Shown here: positions 1-6,776 of the stretch, piece after piece | Position numbering within the stretch: the first letter of the stretch is position 1 | Layout: each line of letters opens with the position of its first letter | Assembly: GCA_937967465.1 (NCBI GenBank) | Contig: CALBSW010000151.1 | Span: forward strand, 1 to 9,583 | From: an uncultured Flavobacteriales bacterium | GTDB lineage: Bacteria > Bacteroidota > Bacteroidia > Flavobacteriales_D > Sanyastnellaceae | Reading direction: 5' to 3' | DNA length: 9,583 bases | Notes under the pieces: generated by a model | The model's input: only the letters and a program-made list of their open reading frames with translations | Told to the model about the DNA's origin: nothing | Database searches by the model: none | Program-made: the position numbers and the translations under genes

Positions 1-296
1 TGGCGACCGTCTTTCTTGTCGCCTTTCTCTTCGGAGGCACCGTCGCCGTCCGACTTGGAACCCGACTCTTTCTTGGCGGCAGCACGTTGACGGCCCCGAC
101 CGCGGTTCGGCGCATCGCCGTCCTTGGATTCTGTTTTCTCGGCCGGCTTGTCCGCTTTGGAAACGGCTTGCTCGTCGAGGATGGCGTAGACGAGCTCTTG
201 TTTCTTGAGCTTGTCGACACGCGCGATGTTCAGCTTCTTCGCGATGTCGCGGAGCTCAGCCACCAGTCGGCTGTTCAGGTCAATGATGTCGTACAT
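1..296 (-). CDS. rho: Transcription termination factor Rho, N-terminal part (3' end beyond the left edge)
   Basis: Reading the minus strand from the ATG at 294-296 gives 98 codons open to the window edge, so the gene is partial. The first ~44 residues (start MYDIIDLNSRLVAELRDIAK, then KLNIARVDKLKKQELVYAIL) are a typical Rho_N domain, the small helical region that precedes the RNA-binding cold-shock domain of this hexameric RNA helicase/terminator. From about residue 45 the sequence becomes a low-complexity stretch rich in Lys, Asp, Ser, Gly and Arg (GRGRQR at 66-71), predicted to be disordered. Such an insertion is usual in Bacteroidota Rho; in Bacteroides thetaiotaomicron the equivalent region has been reported to drive phase separation. 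The RNA-binding and ATPase domains lie outside the window. The phosphoesterase gene is upstream on the same strand with a 130-nt gap that carries promoter-like and hairpin sequences, so rho probably has its own promoter. Confidence 0.93.
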   Translation of the reverse strand, partial: MYDIIDLNSRLVAELRDIAKKLNIARVDKLKKQELVYAILDEQAVSKADKPAEKTESKDGDAPNRGRGRQRAAAKKESGSKSDGDGASEEKGDKKDGR

Positions 297-302
297 GGGG
301 AT

Positions 303-360
303 GCCCACAGGGTGGGCGGAAATTCATTTCAGATGTCCCGAAGGAATGGGCCGATGGCCC
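303..360 (-). promoter_or_regulatory. Two GC-rich hairpins in the rho leader
   Basis: Two perfect short inverted repeats lie between the candidate promoter and the rho start codon: GCCCAC-AGG-GTGGGC at 303-317 (6-bp stem, 3-nt loop) and GGGCC-GAT-GGCCC at 348-360 (5-bp stem, 3-nt loop). The first ends only 6 nt before the ATG, so it could hide the ribosome-binding region of the mRNA. The heptamer CCCGAAG also occurs twice (337-343 and 358-364). Neither hairpin is followed by a T-run on the minus strand, so they are not simple intrinsic terminators. Function is inferred, and short GC-rich stems can occur by chance in a GC-rich genome. Confidence 0.35.
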
Positions 361-383
361 GAAGCACCTCAAACGGTGCACCA

Positions 384-414
384 CAAGTTTACGACATCTT
401 TTGTCGACTTCAAT
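384..414 (-). promoter_or_regulatory. Candidate Bacteroidota-type promoter for rho
   Basis: On the minus strand the sequence reads ATTG (411-414), 19 nt of spacer, then TAAACTTG (384-391). This resembles the Bacteroidota consensus TTTG-N19-TAnnTTTG, with one mismatch in each box and the ideal spacing. A start about 7 nt further on would give a leader of roughly 80 nt before the rho ATG. The spacer itself contains an inverted repeat, CGACA-N5-TGTCG (392-406), which might be an operator or chance. This is pattern matching only; no start site is demonstrated. Confidence 0.4.
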
Positions 415-426
415 CTTCAGGGAAAT

Positions 427-921
427 TCATCCCCGCGGTCCAAGTTCGATGACCTCGGGCTCCAGGACCAATCCGCCCTCCAACCGGAAGCGCAACACGG
501 TGCGCATCTGATGGAATCCCTGCCTGCCGGCGGCGCCCGGATTCAAGTAGAGTCCACCCCAGGAGGCGTCCTTCTTGACCATGAGCAGGTGGGAGTGCCC
601 ACAGACGAACAGATCCGGCCGGTGCGCATCCAATCCGCGCCGAATTCCTTTGGCATAGCGGCCGGGCCGTCCTCCGATGTGCGTCATCCAAATGCGGCAG
701 CCGCCGCGCTCAAAATGCTGGTGTTCGGGAAAATCACGTCGCAGCAATTGGTCGTCAATGTTGCCGTGGACGACCACGAGTGGAGCCACTTCTGCCAAGG
801 CATCGGTAACGCGGACATGCCCGATGTCCCCCGCATGCCAGATTTCATCGCACTCCGAAAAGTGATGCAGGATCCGGTCATCGATGTGACCATGGGTGTC
901 GCTGATGAGTCCGATGCGCAC
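427..921 (-). CDS. Calcineurin-like metallophosphoesterase, YfcE/MJ0936 type
   Basis: This encodes 164 residues, the usual size for the small single-domain phosphodiesterases of this family, which are cytoplasmic dimetal enzymes. The family's metal-binding motifs are all visible and in order: D8-T-H10 near the N-terminus (RIGLISDTHG), H29-A-G-D32, H52-G-N54, H81 in MTHIGG, and G108-H109-S110-H111. There is no signal peptide. The start is the GTG at 919-921, because family members begin right at the first beta strand before the DTH motif and no ATG lies nearby upstream in frame; the open frame continues far upstream, but only as antisense to the neighbouring gene. The natural substrate is unknown; relatives hydrolyse model phosphodiesters, and related families act on phosphoesters in RNA processing. 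It is divergent from the OmpA-domain gene across a 60-nt gap (922-981) in which I see no convincing promoter, and lies upstream of rho. Confidence 0.87.
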   Translation of the reverse strand: MRIGLISDTHGHIDDRILHHFSECDEIWHAGDIGHVRVTDALAEVAPLVVVHGNIDDQLLRRDFPEHQHFERGGCRIWMTHIGGRPGRYAKGIRRGLDAHRPDLFVCGHSHLLMVKKDASWGGLYLNPGAAGRQGFHQMRTVLRFRLEGGLVLEPEVIELGPRG

Positions 922-981
922 GGTGCGAAGTTGGGGATGGACGCGCGAACGGCCCCATCTTGGCGTTTGCGATCCAGGCAC

Positions 982-2949
982 ATGACGAACAAGACAACAT
1001 GGTGGAGCGTGATGCTCCTGCTCTGTGTGGGGTGGGGAACCGTTCATGCCCAGCCCGGGGCACGGCTGCATTCCGACAACAAGAAGGCCGTCAAGGCGTA
1101 TCGAAAGGCGGTGGAAACTGCCCGGGAAGCCATGGCGCCCGGCGCGGACAAGGCGGCATTGCAACAAGAGGTGGAAGACGGACTTCTCAAAGCCGTGGCT
1201 TTGGATCCCGGGTTTTCCGAGGCTGAGCGCCTGTTGGCGGGGATGCGCTTTGAACAGGGGGCCTACGAGGAGGCACTGGCTCTCTATCATCGCTACTTGA
1301 CTCGGGATGGTCAGGATTGGATTCGTGACCACTTCGGGTGGGCCCGGGCAGCGCGTTACGCGTTGGATCCGGCTGCCATGGAACAAGCGATGGAGGCCAT
1401 GCTCGCCATTCCCGGAGTACTCGAAGGACCGGATACGGCGCGCATCGGGTCCGTCCTCGCGGATGCGGCCTTCATGGCCGAGGCGTTGGCACACCCGGTG
1501 AATGTGAAGCCCGCTGCATTGCCGCCGGCCATTTCCACGCTTCAGGACGAATATTTTCCCAGCCTTTGGTTGGCTGGAGACGGGCTCATCTTCACGCGCC
1601 GTGTTGAGGATGTTCGCTTTCGGCACGGTCAGGAAGATTTGTACATCTCGACCCGAAACGGGGACATGTGGTCGGAAGCCGAGCCACTGCGCGGATTGAA
1701 CACCGGCAACAACGAGGGCGCAGCGAGCTTGTCCGGTGATGGCAATACGTTGTGCTACACGATGTGCCGCGATGCAGACCGTCCTGGTGAAGGAGACCAC
1801 CGAGGCAGTTGCGACCTCTACGTGAGCCGGCGGGACGCCCATGGTCGCTGGCAACGTCCGGTCAACCTGGGAGCTGTGAACACCGGCGGTTGGGAGAGCC
1901 AGCCTTGCTTGAGTCCGGATGGCCGCATGCTGTTCTTCACCCGTGGCCGAGGACGCCCCGGACAAAGGCAGCACGACCTCTACATGGCACAGACGGGCGT
2001 GGACGGGAGGTTCACGGATGCGCGCCCCTTGCCGGACGGCATCAATACCGCAGGCCAGGAAATGCGCCCGTTCCTCCATCCGGACGGCCGCCATTTGTAT
2101 TTCGCTTCGGATGGCCACCCCGGCATGGGCGGTCTGGACTTGTTTGTGTGTGAAATGGGGCCCGATGGGGCGTGGGGCGAACCCGTCAACCTCGGCTACC
2201 CCTTGAATACACCTGAGGACGAGAGCGGCATGGTGGTCGCATCAGATGGCCGCACCGGGTATTTCGCCCGGTCGCTGGACGGGCAATTGGACGTGCATGT
2301 CTTCGATGTGCCCGAATCTGCCCAGGCCGACCCGACGGCGGCCTTGGAGGGCCGCATCGCGGCATTGGATGGAACGGGGCTGCCACAGGGAGTGGTGCGG
2401 CTGTTGGATGGTGTCACGGGCGAAGCCTTTGCAGTGGGCAGGACCGGCGCGGATGGCCAGTATCACATTCCCATTCCCACAGATCGGGACTTTGTCCTGC
2501 TCGCCGAAGCGCCGGGGCATCTGCTGGAGTCGGTGCGTGTTCAAGCAGGGGAGTGGACGGGGCGGTCCCGCCGCGACTTTCAGCTGTCACCATTGGAGGA
2601 GAATGCCGAAGTCGTGCTGCGCAATGTGTTCTTTGAGACCGGCAGTGCCGCTTTGTCCGCCGCCTCTGAACCCGAGCTCCGGGAAGTGGCGCTTTGGCTC
2701 GCATCCAATCCTCGTATCCGATTGGAAGTGGGGGGACACACCGACGACGTGGGCCTGGCCAAAGACAATGAGGAATTGTCACGACAGCGGGCTGAGGCCG
2801 TGTTGGATTTCCTCGAGCGTCATGGTGCAGTGGAGGGCCAGCTGACGGCGGTGGGATATGGCCAGTCGCGCCCGGCGGTACCCGGTCAAACGGAAGAGGC
2901 CCGACGACAGAATCGCCGGACCTCTCTCCGCGTGTTGGGGATGGATTGA
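982..2949 (+). CDS. PorE-like envelope protein: TPR, PD40 propeller, CRD and OmpA domains
   Basis: This encodes 655 residues. The ATG at 982 is chosen because it opens a clear signal peptide (hydrophobic SVMLLLCVGWG, likely cut after TVHA23); the frame is open further upstream, but only across sequence antisense to the phosphoesterase. Residues ~31-130 look like alpha-helical TPR repeats (LDPGFSEAERLLAG, QGAYEEALALYHRYL). Residues ~190-440 form a PD40/WD40-like propeller, with a repeated pattern of DLY, then W/F..A or P, LNT, then DG...FT. Residues ~453-535 are a carboxypeptidase-regulatory-like Ig fold. Residues ~545-655 are an OmpA C-terminal domain with FFETGSAAL, GGHTDDVG and LSRQRAEAV; D588 and R603 fit the two residues that grip meso-diaminopimelate of peptidoglycan. 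The domain order equals that of PorE, a T9SS component of Porphyromonas gingivalis. PorE is a lipoprotein; this protein has no lipobox, so it is probably a soluble periplasmic wall anchor. Paralogues with this layout are common in Bacteroidota, so the T9SS role is an inference. Confidence 0.92.
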   Translation: MTNKTTWWSVMLLLCVGWGTVHAQPGARLHSDNKKAVKAYRKAVETAREAMAPGADKAALQQEVEDGLLKAVALDPGFSEAERLLAGMRFEQGAYEEALALYHRYLTRDGQDWIRDHFGWARAARYALDPAAMEQAMEAMLAIPGVLEGPDTARIGSVLADAAFMAEALAHPVNVKPAALPPAISTLQDEYFPSLWLAGDGLIFTRRVEDVRFRHGQEDLYISTRNGDMWSEAEPLRGLNTGNNEGAASLSGDGNTLCYTMCRDADRPGEGDHRGSCDLYVSRRDAHGRWQRPVNLGAVNTGGWESQPCLSPDGRMLFFTRGRGRPGQRQHDLYMAQTGVDGRFTDARPLPDGINTAGQEMRPFLHPDGRHLYFASDGHPGMGGLDLFVCEMGPDGAWGEPVNLGYPLNTPEDESGMVVASDGRTGYFARSLDGQLDVHVFDVPESAQADPTAALEGRIAALDGTGLPQGVVRLLDGVTGEAFAVGRTGADGQYHIPIPTDRDFVLLAEAPGHLLESVRVQAGEWTGRSRRDFQLSPLEENAEVVLRNVFFETGSAALSAASEPELREVALWLASNPRIRLEVGGHTDDVGLAKDNEELSRQRAEAVLDFLERHGAVEGQLTAVGYGQSRPAVPGQTEEARRQNRRTSLRVLGMD

Positions 2950-2950
2950 A

Positions 2951-4318
2951 TCAGCGCACCATCATGGGGCTGGCACCTGTCGCGGTCCACACGGTGTAGC
3001 GCCCTGGGGCCCATCCTTCGATGTCCATGGGGAAGTGAAGGGACTCCACTTGGCTTTCGAACACTACGCGTCCGGCCATGTCGCGCACCACGAGCGGTCC
3101 ACCGATGGCGCCGCGGGTGACGCTGATGTCCACACGGCCTGAAGCCGGAATGGGCCGGATGAGCACAGGCTCGACCACCGGGCTGGGCACGCTGGACGGG
3201 TCGGATGTGCTGAACTCCTTGATGATGTTCGGGGGAGATCCCGGGTAGGAGGTGCCGTTGAAGGCGAGGTAGAATCCCCCGGTGTACGGGTTGACCGCAA
3301 TGTCACGGATGCGCTGGTTGAAGCTGCCGAAGTAGGCCTCGTCGTCCACCACGGAAGTGCCGTCTTCGGAGAGCTCCATCACGATGAGTCGGCCGGGAAG
3401 CGGATCGCTGAAGCCGCTCATGACCCCCATCATGATCTTGCCTTGGAATTCGGGAATGGCGGGGTGGGTGTAGTACTCGAGGCCATTGAGGGCGATGCAG
3501 GGCGTCCAAGCTTGAAGCGGCTCCATCACGTTCCACTCCTCGCAGAAGGCCTGCTCGTTGTTGGTGTTGCACGCGCCTTGGACCGTGGGCCATCCGTAGT
3601 TGCGACCGGCTTCGACCAGGTTGAACTCATCGTCTTGGTTCTGGCCGTGCTCCGAGGCGTAGATCAAGCCGTTTGGACCGATGCACAAGCCTTGCGCATT
3701 GCGGTTTCCCCAGGTGTAGGTGTAGTTGTCCGGGAATGGGTTGTCCGCAGGAATCGTACCGTCGGGATTCAAGCGGAGAATCTTTCCGTTGAGGCTCTCC
3801 AGGTCTTGGCTGGTATCGGTGTCACCCGCGTCACCCGTCGTCATCAGGAGGGTGTTGTCGGGAAGCCACAGCAAGCGGCTGCCATTGTGGATCTGGGCAC
3901 CGGGAAGGGTGATGAGCTCCTGCTCGTTCACCAATTCAGTCCCATTCCATTCAAATACGCTCAGCTGCTCGGACACACTGAATTGTCCGTCACAGTAAAC
4001 GACCCAGACGCGGGGGTCTTCCGGGAAATCCGGGTGCTGGACCATGCCGAGCAAACCAGGCTCGCCAGAGCCATTGAAGGTCACATTGAGGTCGAGCACG
4101 GTGGTGTAGTCACCGGTCACTGGGTCAATCCGGATGACGCGCCCTTTGCGCTCGCTGCACCACAGCATGTCATCGCCGCCCCACAGGATTTCCCAGGGGA
4201 TCTGGCTGTCTTCTACAAGATCGGTCGCATACAGGGTCGTATTGCCGACGGTGAACGTGTCCTGGGCCTGGAGGCTGAATCCAAGGAGCAGGAGGGGGAG
4301 CAGGTGCAATGGTTTCAT
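2951..4318 (-). CDS. Secreted PQQ-dependent sugar dehydrogenase with T9SS C-terminal sorting domain
   Basis: This encodes 455 residues of the glucose/sorbosone dehydrogenase family (six-bladed propeller), which oxidise aldoses to lactones with PQQ and calcium. The start is the ATG at 4316-4318, giving a signal peptide MKPLHLLPLLLLGFSLQAQ; upstream in-frame ATGs would bury it. Family landmarks are IPWEILW (40-46), GEPGLLGMVQHPDF (85-98), QIHNGSRLLWLPD with the probable catalytic base H144, TTGDAGD (160-166), WGNRNAQG with R206 near PQQ, and EHGQNQDDEFN followed by GRNYGWP. Residues ~385-455 are a T9SS type A sorting domain (RPIPASG, VVRDMAGRVVF, WAPGRYTVW, ending MMVR), so the enzyme is likely secreted or attached at the cell surface. 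It lies 37 nt after the GH13 gene and probably ends the same transcript. Its stop is one base from the stop of the convergent OmpA-domain gene. PQQ must come from the environment or from synthesis genes elsewhere; none are here. Confidence 0.9.
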   Translation of the reverse strand: MKPLHLLPLLLLGFSLQAQDTFTVGNTTLYATDLVEDSQIPWEILWGGDDMLWCSERKGRVIRIDPVTGDYTTVLDLNVTFNGSGEPGLLGMVQHPDFPEDPRVWVVYCDGQFSVSEQLSVFEWNGTELVNEQELITLPGAQIHNGSRLLWLPDNTLLMTTGDAGDTDTSQDLESLNGKILRLNPDGTIPADNPFPDNYTYTWGNRNAQGLCIGPNGLIYASEHGQNQDDEFNLVEAGRNYGWPTVQGACNTNNEQAFCEEWNVMEPLQAWTPCIALNGLEYYTHPAIPEFQGKIMMGVMSGFSDPLPGRLIVMELSEDGTSVVDDEAYFGSFNQRIRDIAVNPYTGGFYLAFNGTSYPGSPPNIIKEFSTSDPSSVPSPVVEPVLIRPIPASGRVDISVTRGAIGGPLVVRDMAGRVVFESQVESLHFPMDIEGWAPGRYTVWTATGASPMMVR

Positions 4319-4355
4319 GGTGCAAGGATAACTCGGGTGGTATGAAGGGGTTGCC

Positions 4356-6707
4356 TCAAGATGTCCCGTTGATGGCGACACAGCCATAAGCGGGCAGGTT
4401 GCCGTCATGGACTTGACCGGTCAGGATGTCGCCGACGACGTCAATGGCCAGGGGGGCTGGGGTGGGGTTGATGTAGATGGTGGTGGTTTCGTCGAGGTAC
4501 TGTCGCTCGATCCGCAGCAATCCGGTGGGAAGGGCTTGGATGTCGGTCTGGCCGTACAGCAGGCTCATCCGGGAGCGCCGCAAGGCATTCCAATTCGAGA
4601 CGTGCGTCCGGGTCGCACGCTCCTCGAAATCGAGGTCGTCGAACCGCATCATCCGACGGTTGTCAGGATCGTTGCCCCCCACATCGGCGTATTCATCGCC
4701 TTGGTAGATGCAAGGGACACCTGGCATGGATGAATTGAATGCGGTGAGCATGCGCATGGCCTGGTGGCCCCGCAATCCGTCGCGGTCAATTTGCCGGGTC
4801 CAACCGGCGAGTTTGTGGTCTTCTTCCCAGCGGACCGTTCCTTCCGCCAAAGAGGCCAAGCGGGGACGGTCCTGGTTGCCCGTGATGGTGCCCATGAGGT
4901 GGTGTGCGCCATAGGTGTCGAGCCCCTCTTGTGCGACACGCACCAAGTCGGCCACACCAGCGCCATCCTTGCCAAAGGCGACGATGGCCTTGTCGTACAG
5001 GTTGAAGTCAAATTGGGCATCGAGCATGCCGGTTCCGAGGTAACTCGCGATCAAGTCGGCACTGCCATACGTCTCGCCAATCTGGAAAATCCGGCGGTCC
5101 TTGCCTGCGTTGATGGCCTTCACTTTCTCGGTCAGGCGACGCCAGAACACCAGCGGGATGTGCTTGGTCGCATCGTGGCGGAACCCATCGATGTCCGAAT
5201 GCGCCACCCACCAGGCTGCGCTGTCGGTCATCGCCTCGTAGACCTCGGGAATCCGCAAGTCGAGGGTGGGCATGAACGTGTCGAACCAGGTGGTCAGACG
5301 CTGCTCATCCCAGAGCTGGGTGTTCTCCCGGCCATCCGGCAGGTACAAGGGGGTGACCCAGTCCGGGTGGGCCTTGTACAACGGGTGTTCCTCGTGCACG
5401 TGGTTGGCCACGTAATCGAGGATGAAATTCAGGCCCTCGTCATGAGCGGATGCGACCAATCCGTCGAATTCATCCCGCGTGCCGAAGCGGGGATCCAGCT
5501 CGGTGTTGGAAATGGGCCAGTAGCCATGGTATCCACTGAACCGGCTGGTCACGTCGGTGGAGGGGTCCTGCCAGTATCCGTAGGCTTTGTCTGGATTGCG
5601 CGTCAATGGAGAGACCCACAACGCGGTCACACCGAGGTCCTGGTAATAGCCTTCGTCCAGTGCCATTTGAATGCCGGTCAAGTCGCCACCGTGGTCATTG
5701 GCACGCGGATGGATGGACGGGTCGTCGACTGGCCGGTCGTTGTCCGCATGTCCATTTCGGAACCGGTCGACCATCATGAAGTAGAGGATTTGGGCCTCCC
5801 AATCCTGTCGGGTCAGCTGTCCCGGGTCGGTCACGGGAATGCCATCGAACAAGGGGATGCGCACCTCTGCACTTGGAGCGCCGTCCCCCGTGGCCCAGAG
5901 CCGCAAGTCCGTCCGGCCAGCGCCATAGGCTGCTGCGGGAATGCGCACCAAGCCCGTGCCATTCTCTCCAAGCAGGCTGGAGGCATAAAGGTGATCTTCC
6001 CACCACGCCCAAACCCGCGCTCCAGGCGTGCCGAGCAAACGGACATCGTGGACTTGGTTGCCCCCGAAGCCGATGGCCGACAGTTCCATTTGGGCGGAGG
6101 GCCCTTCAACGGTCAGCAGGGAGTTCGAACCGCCAAAACCATTGTCCACGCGGTCCGGGTTGACCGGGTCGGGCATCTCTTCGCCGTCCACGATGAGCTG
6201 GTAGGCGTGCTTCCCTTCGCCAAGGGTCAGCTCGATGGACCACAGTCCGCCAGGGCCTTGCGTCAGAGGATGGCTGGTCCTGGACCAACCGTTGAAGGCG
6301 CCCATGATGCGGACGTCTTCATGCAGTTGGTAATCCGGGGGGAAGGTGTAGGTGATGCGGCGCTGGGTCGAAGCCAGGATGGGCACTTGGGCGTTGCGGT
6401 ATCCCATGCGCAATTCCAATGCACCCAAGCCTTGGGCGGGTTGTCCGGGAATCCACACGCCCAGCTTCCCCTCTTGCTCGGTGACCGTCAGGCCCACGCC
6501 TTCACCCCAAGCGGGAATCCACAGGGTGCTGTCGGGGACTTCACCGGGACAGAAGTCCGAGAAGGGAATCCAAGTGGAGTCGGGATTCAAACGCACCGGC
6601 ATGGCGGTGCCGGGGATGACCTCTTCCGGAGCCGACGTGGGTGCACCAGAAGGACTGCAGCTCGCCAATACAGCGAGGCACAAAAAGAAGGGGGCAGCGA
6701 AACGCAT
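4356..6707 (-). CDS. GH13 alpha-amylase-family lipoprotein with CBM48-like domain
   Basis: This encodes 783 residues. The N-terminus is a lipoprotein signal (FFLCLAVLASC, lipobox L14-A-S-C17), placing the enzyme in the envelope, probably at the surface as in Sus systems. Residues 18-115 are a beta-rich domain I do not recognise. Residues ~116-202 resemble a CBM48/glycogen-binding E-set domain (MGAFNGWSR, then HAYQLIVDG). Residues ~205-290 look like another Ig-like module. The GH13 barrel follows from about 305 (ILYFMMVDRFRNG). Conserved regions are DYVANH (431-436), GFRHDATKH with nucleophile D512, QIGETY with acid/base E545, and GNQD with D613. The final ~90 residues form the usual C-terminal beta domain. 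Region IV has Gln612 where the common motif has His. Expected activity is cleavage of alpha-1,4 glucan (alpha-amylase, neopullulanase or cyclodextrinase-like); the exact specificity cannot be read. It follows the two-module gene after a 69-nt gap that contains a strong hairpin. Confidence 0.95.
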   Translation of the reverse strand: MRFAAPFFLCLAVLASCSPSGAPTSAPEEVIPGTAMPVRLNPDSTWIPFSDFCPGEVPDSTLWIPAWGEGVGLTVTEQEGKLGVWIPGQPAQGLGALELRMGYRNAQVPILASTQRRITYTFPPDYQLHEDVRIMGAFNGWSRTSHPLTQGPGGLWSIELTLGEGKHAYQLIVDGEEMPDPVNPDRVDNGFGGSNSLLTVEGPSAQMELSAIGFGGNQVHDVRLLGTPGARVWAWWEDHLYASSLLGENGTGLVRIPAAAYGAGRTDLRLWATGDGAPSAEVRIPLFDGIPVTDPGQLTRQDWEAQILYFMMVDRFRNGHADNDRPVDDPSIHPRANDHGGDLTGIQMALDEGYYQDLGVTALWVSPLTRNPDKAYGYWQDPSTDVTSRFSGYHGYWPISNTELDPRFGTRDEFDGLVASAHDEGLNFILDYVANHVHEEHPLYKAHPDWVTPLYLPDGRENTQLWDEQRLTTWFDTFMPTLDLRIPEVYEAMTDSAAWWVAHSDIDGFRHDATKHIPLVFWRRLTEKVKAINAGKDRRIFQIGETYGSADLIASYLGTGMLDAQFDFNLYDKAIVAFGKDGAGVADLVRVAQEGLDTYGAHHLMGTITGNQDRPRLASLAEGTVRWEEDHKLAGWTRQIDRDGLRGHQAMRMLTAFNSSMPGVPCIYQGDEYADVGGNDPDNRRMMRFDDLDFEERATRTHVSNWNALRRSRMSLLYGQTDIQALPTGLLRIERQYLDETTTIYINPTPAPLAIDVVGDILTGQVHDGNLPAYGCVAINGTS

Positions 6708-6720
6708 GGGGTGAAGATGA

Positions 6721-6749
6721 GAAACGCCCGACAGTGGGCCGGGCGTTTC
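6721..6749 (-). terminator. Hairpin terminator or attenuator between the accessory gene and the GH13 gene
   Basis: GAAACGCCCG (6721-6730) and CGGGCGTTTC (6740-6749) are a perfect 10-bp inverted repeat with a 9-nt loop. In the direction of transcription it is an A-flanked, GC-core, T-flanked stem followed by TCATCTT, the look of an intrinsic terminator. It starts 27 nt after the stop of the upstream gene and ends only 13 nt before the GH13 ATG. There is thus no space for a separate promoter downstream of it. Partial termination would lower amylase and dehydrogenase expression relative to SusD. I find no convincing TAnnTTTG promoter box in the gap. The hairpin is certain; the termination role is inferred. 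Confidence 0.72.
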
Positions 6750-6776
6750 GAGGTGGAAGATTTCAAATGGCCGGCA

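Noticed and set aside
205..981. A much longer plus-strand reading of the OmpA-domain gene, starting at 205
   Set aside because: The extra 259 residues have no signal peptide or domain, are antisense to the phosphoesterase with its full set of metal motifs, and would bury a good signal peptide at 982.
922..981. Divergent promoter region between the phosphoesterase and the OmpA-domain gene
   Set aside because: A promoter is expected here on at least one strand, but no TAnnTTTG box with a correctly spaced TTG was found, so none is claimed.
922..2118. Upstream extension of the phosphoesterase frame on the minus strand to 2118
   Set aside because: The family begins at the strand before the DTH motif. 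The extension is antisense to the TPR/propeller coding region and shows no protein-like domains; it is open because of GC-rich codon use.
4323..4330. TATCCTTG on the minus strand as a -7 promoter box for the dehydrogenase
   Set aside because: It lies 4 nt from the ATG, so the transcript would start in the start codon. The nearest TTG for a -33 box is 26 nt upstream, too far for the consensus spacing.
3443..4345. Plus-strand open frame (300 codons) opposite the sugar dehydrogenase
   Set aside because: The composition looks like an antisense shadow and there is no motif; the minus-strand dehydrogenase is complete with signal and sorting domains.
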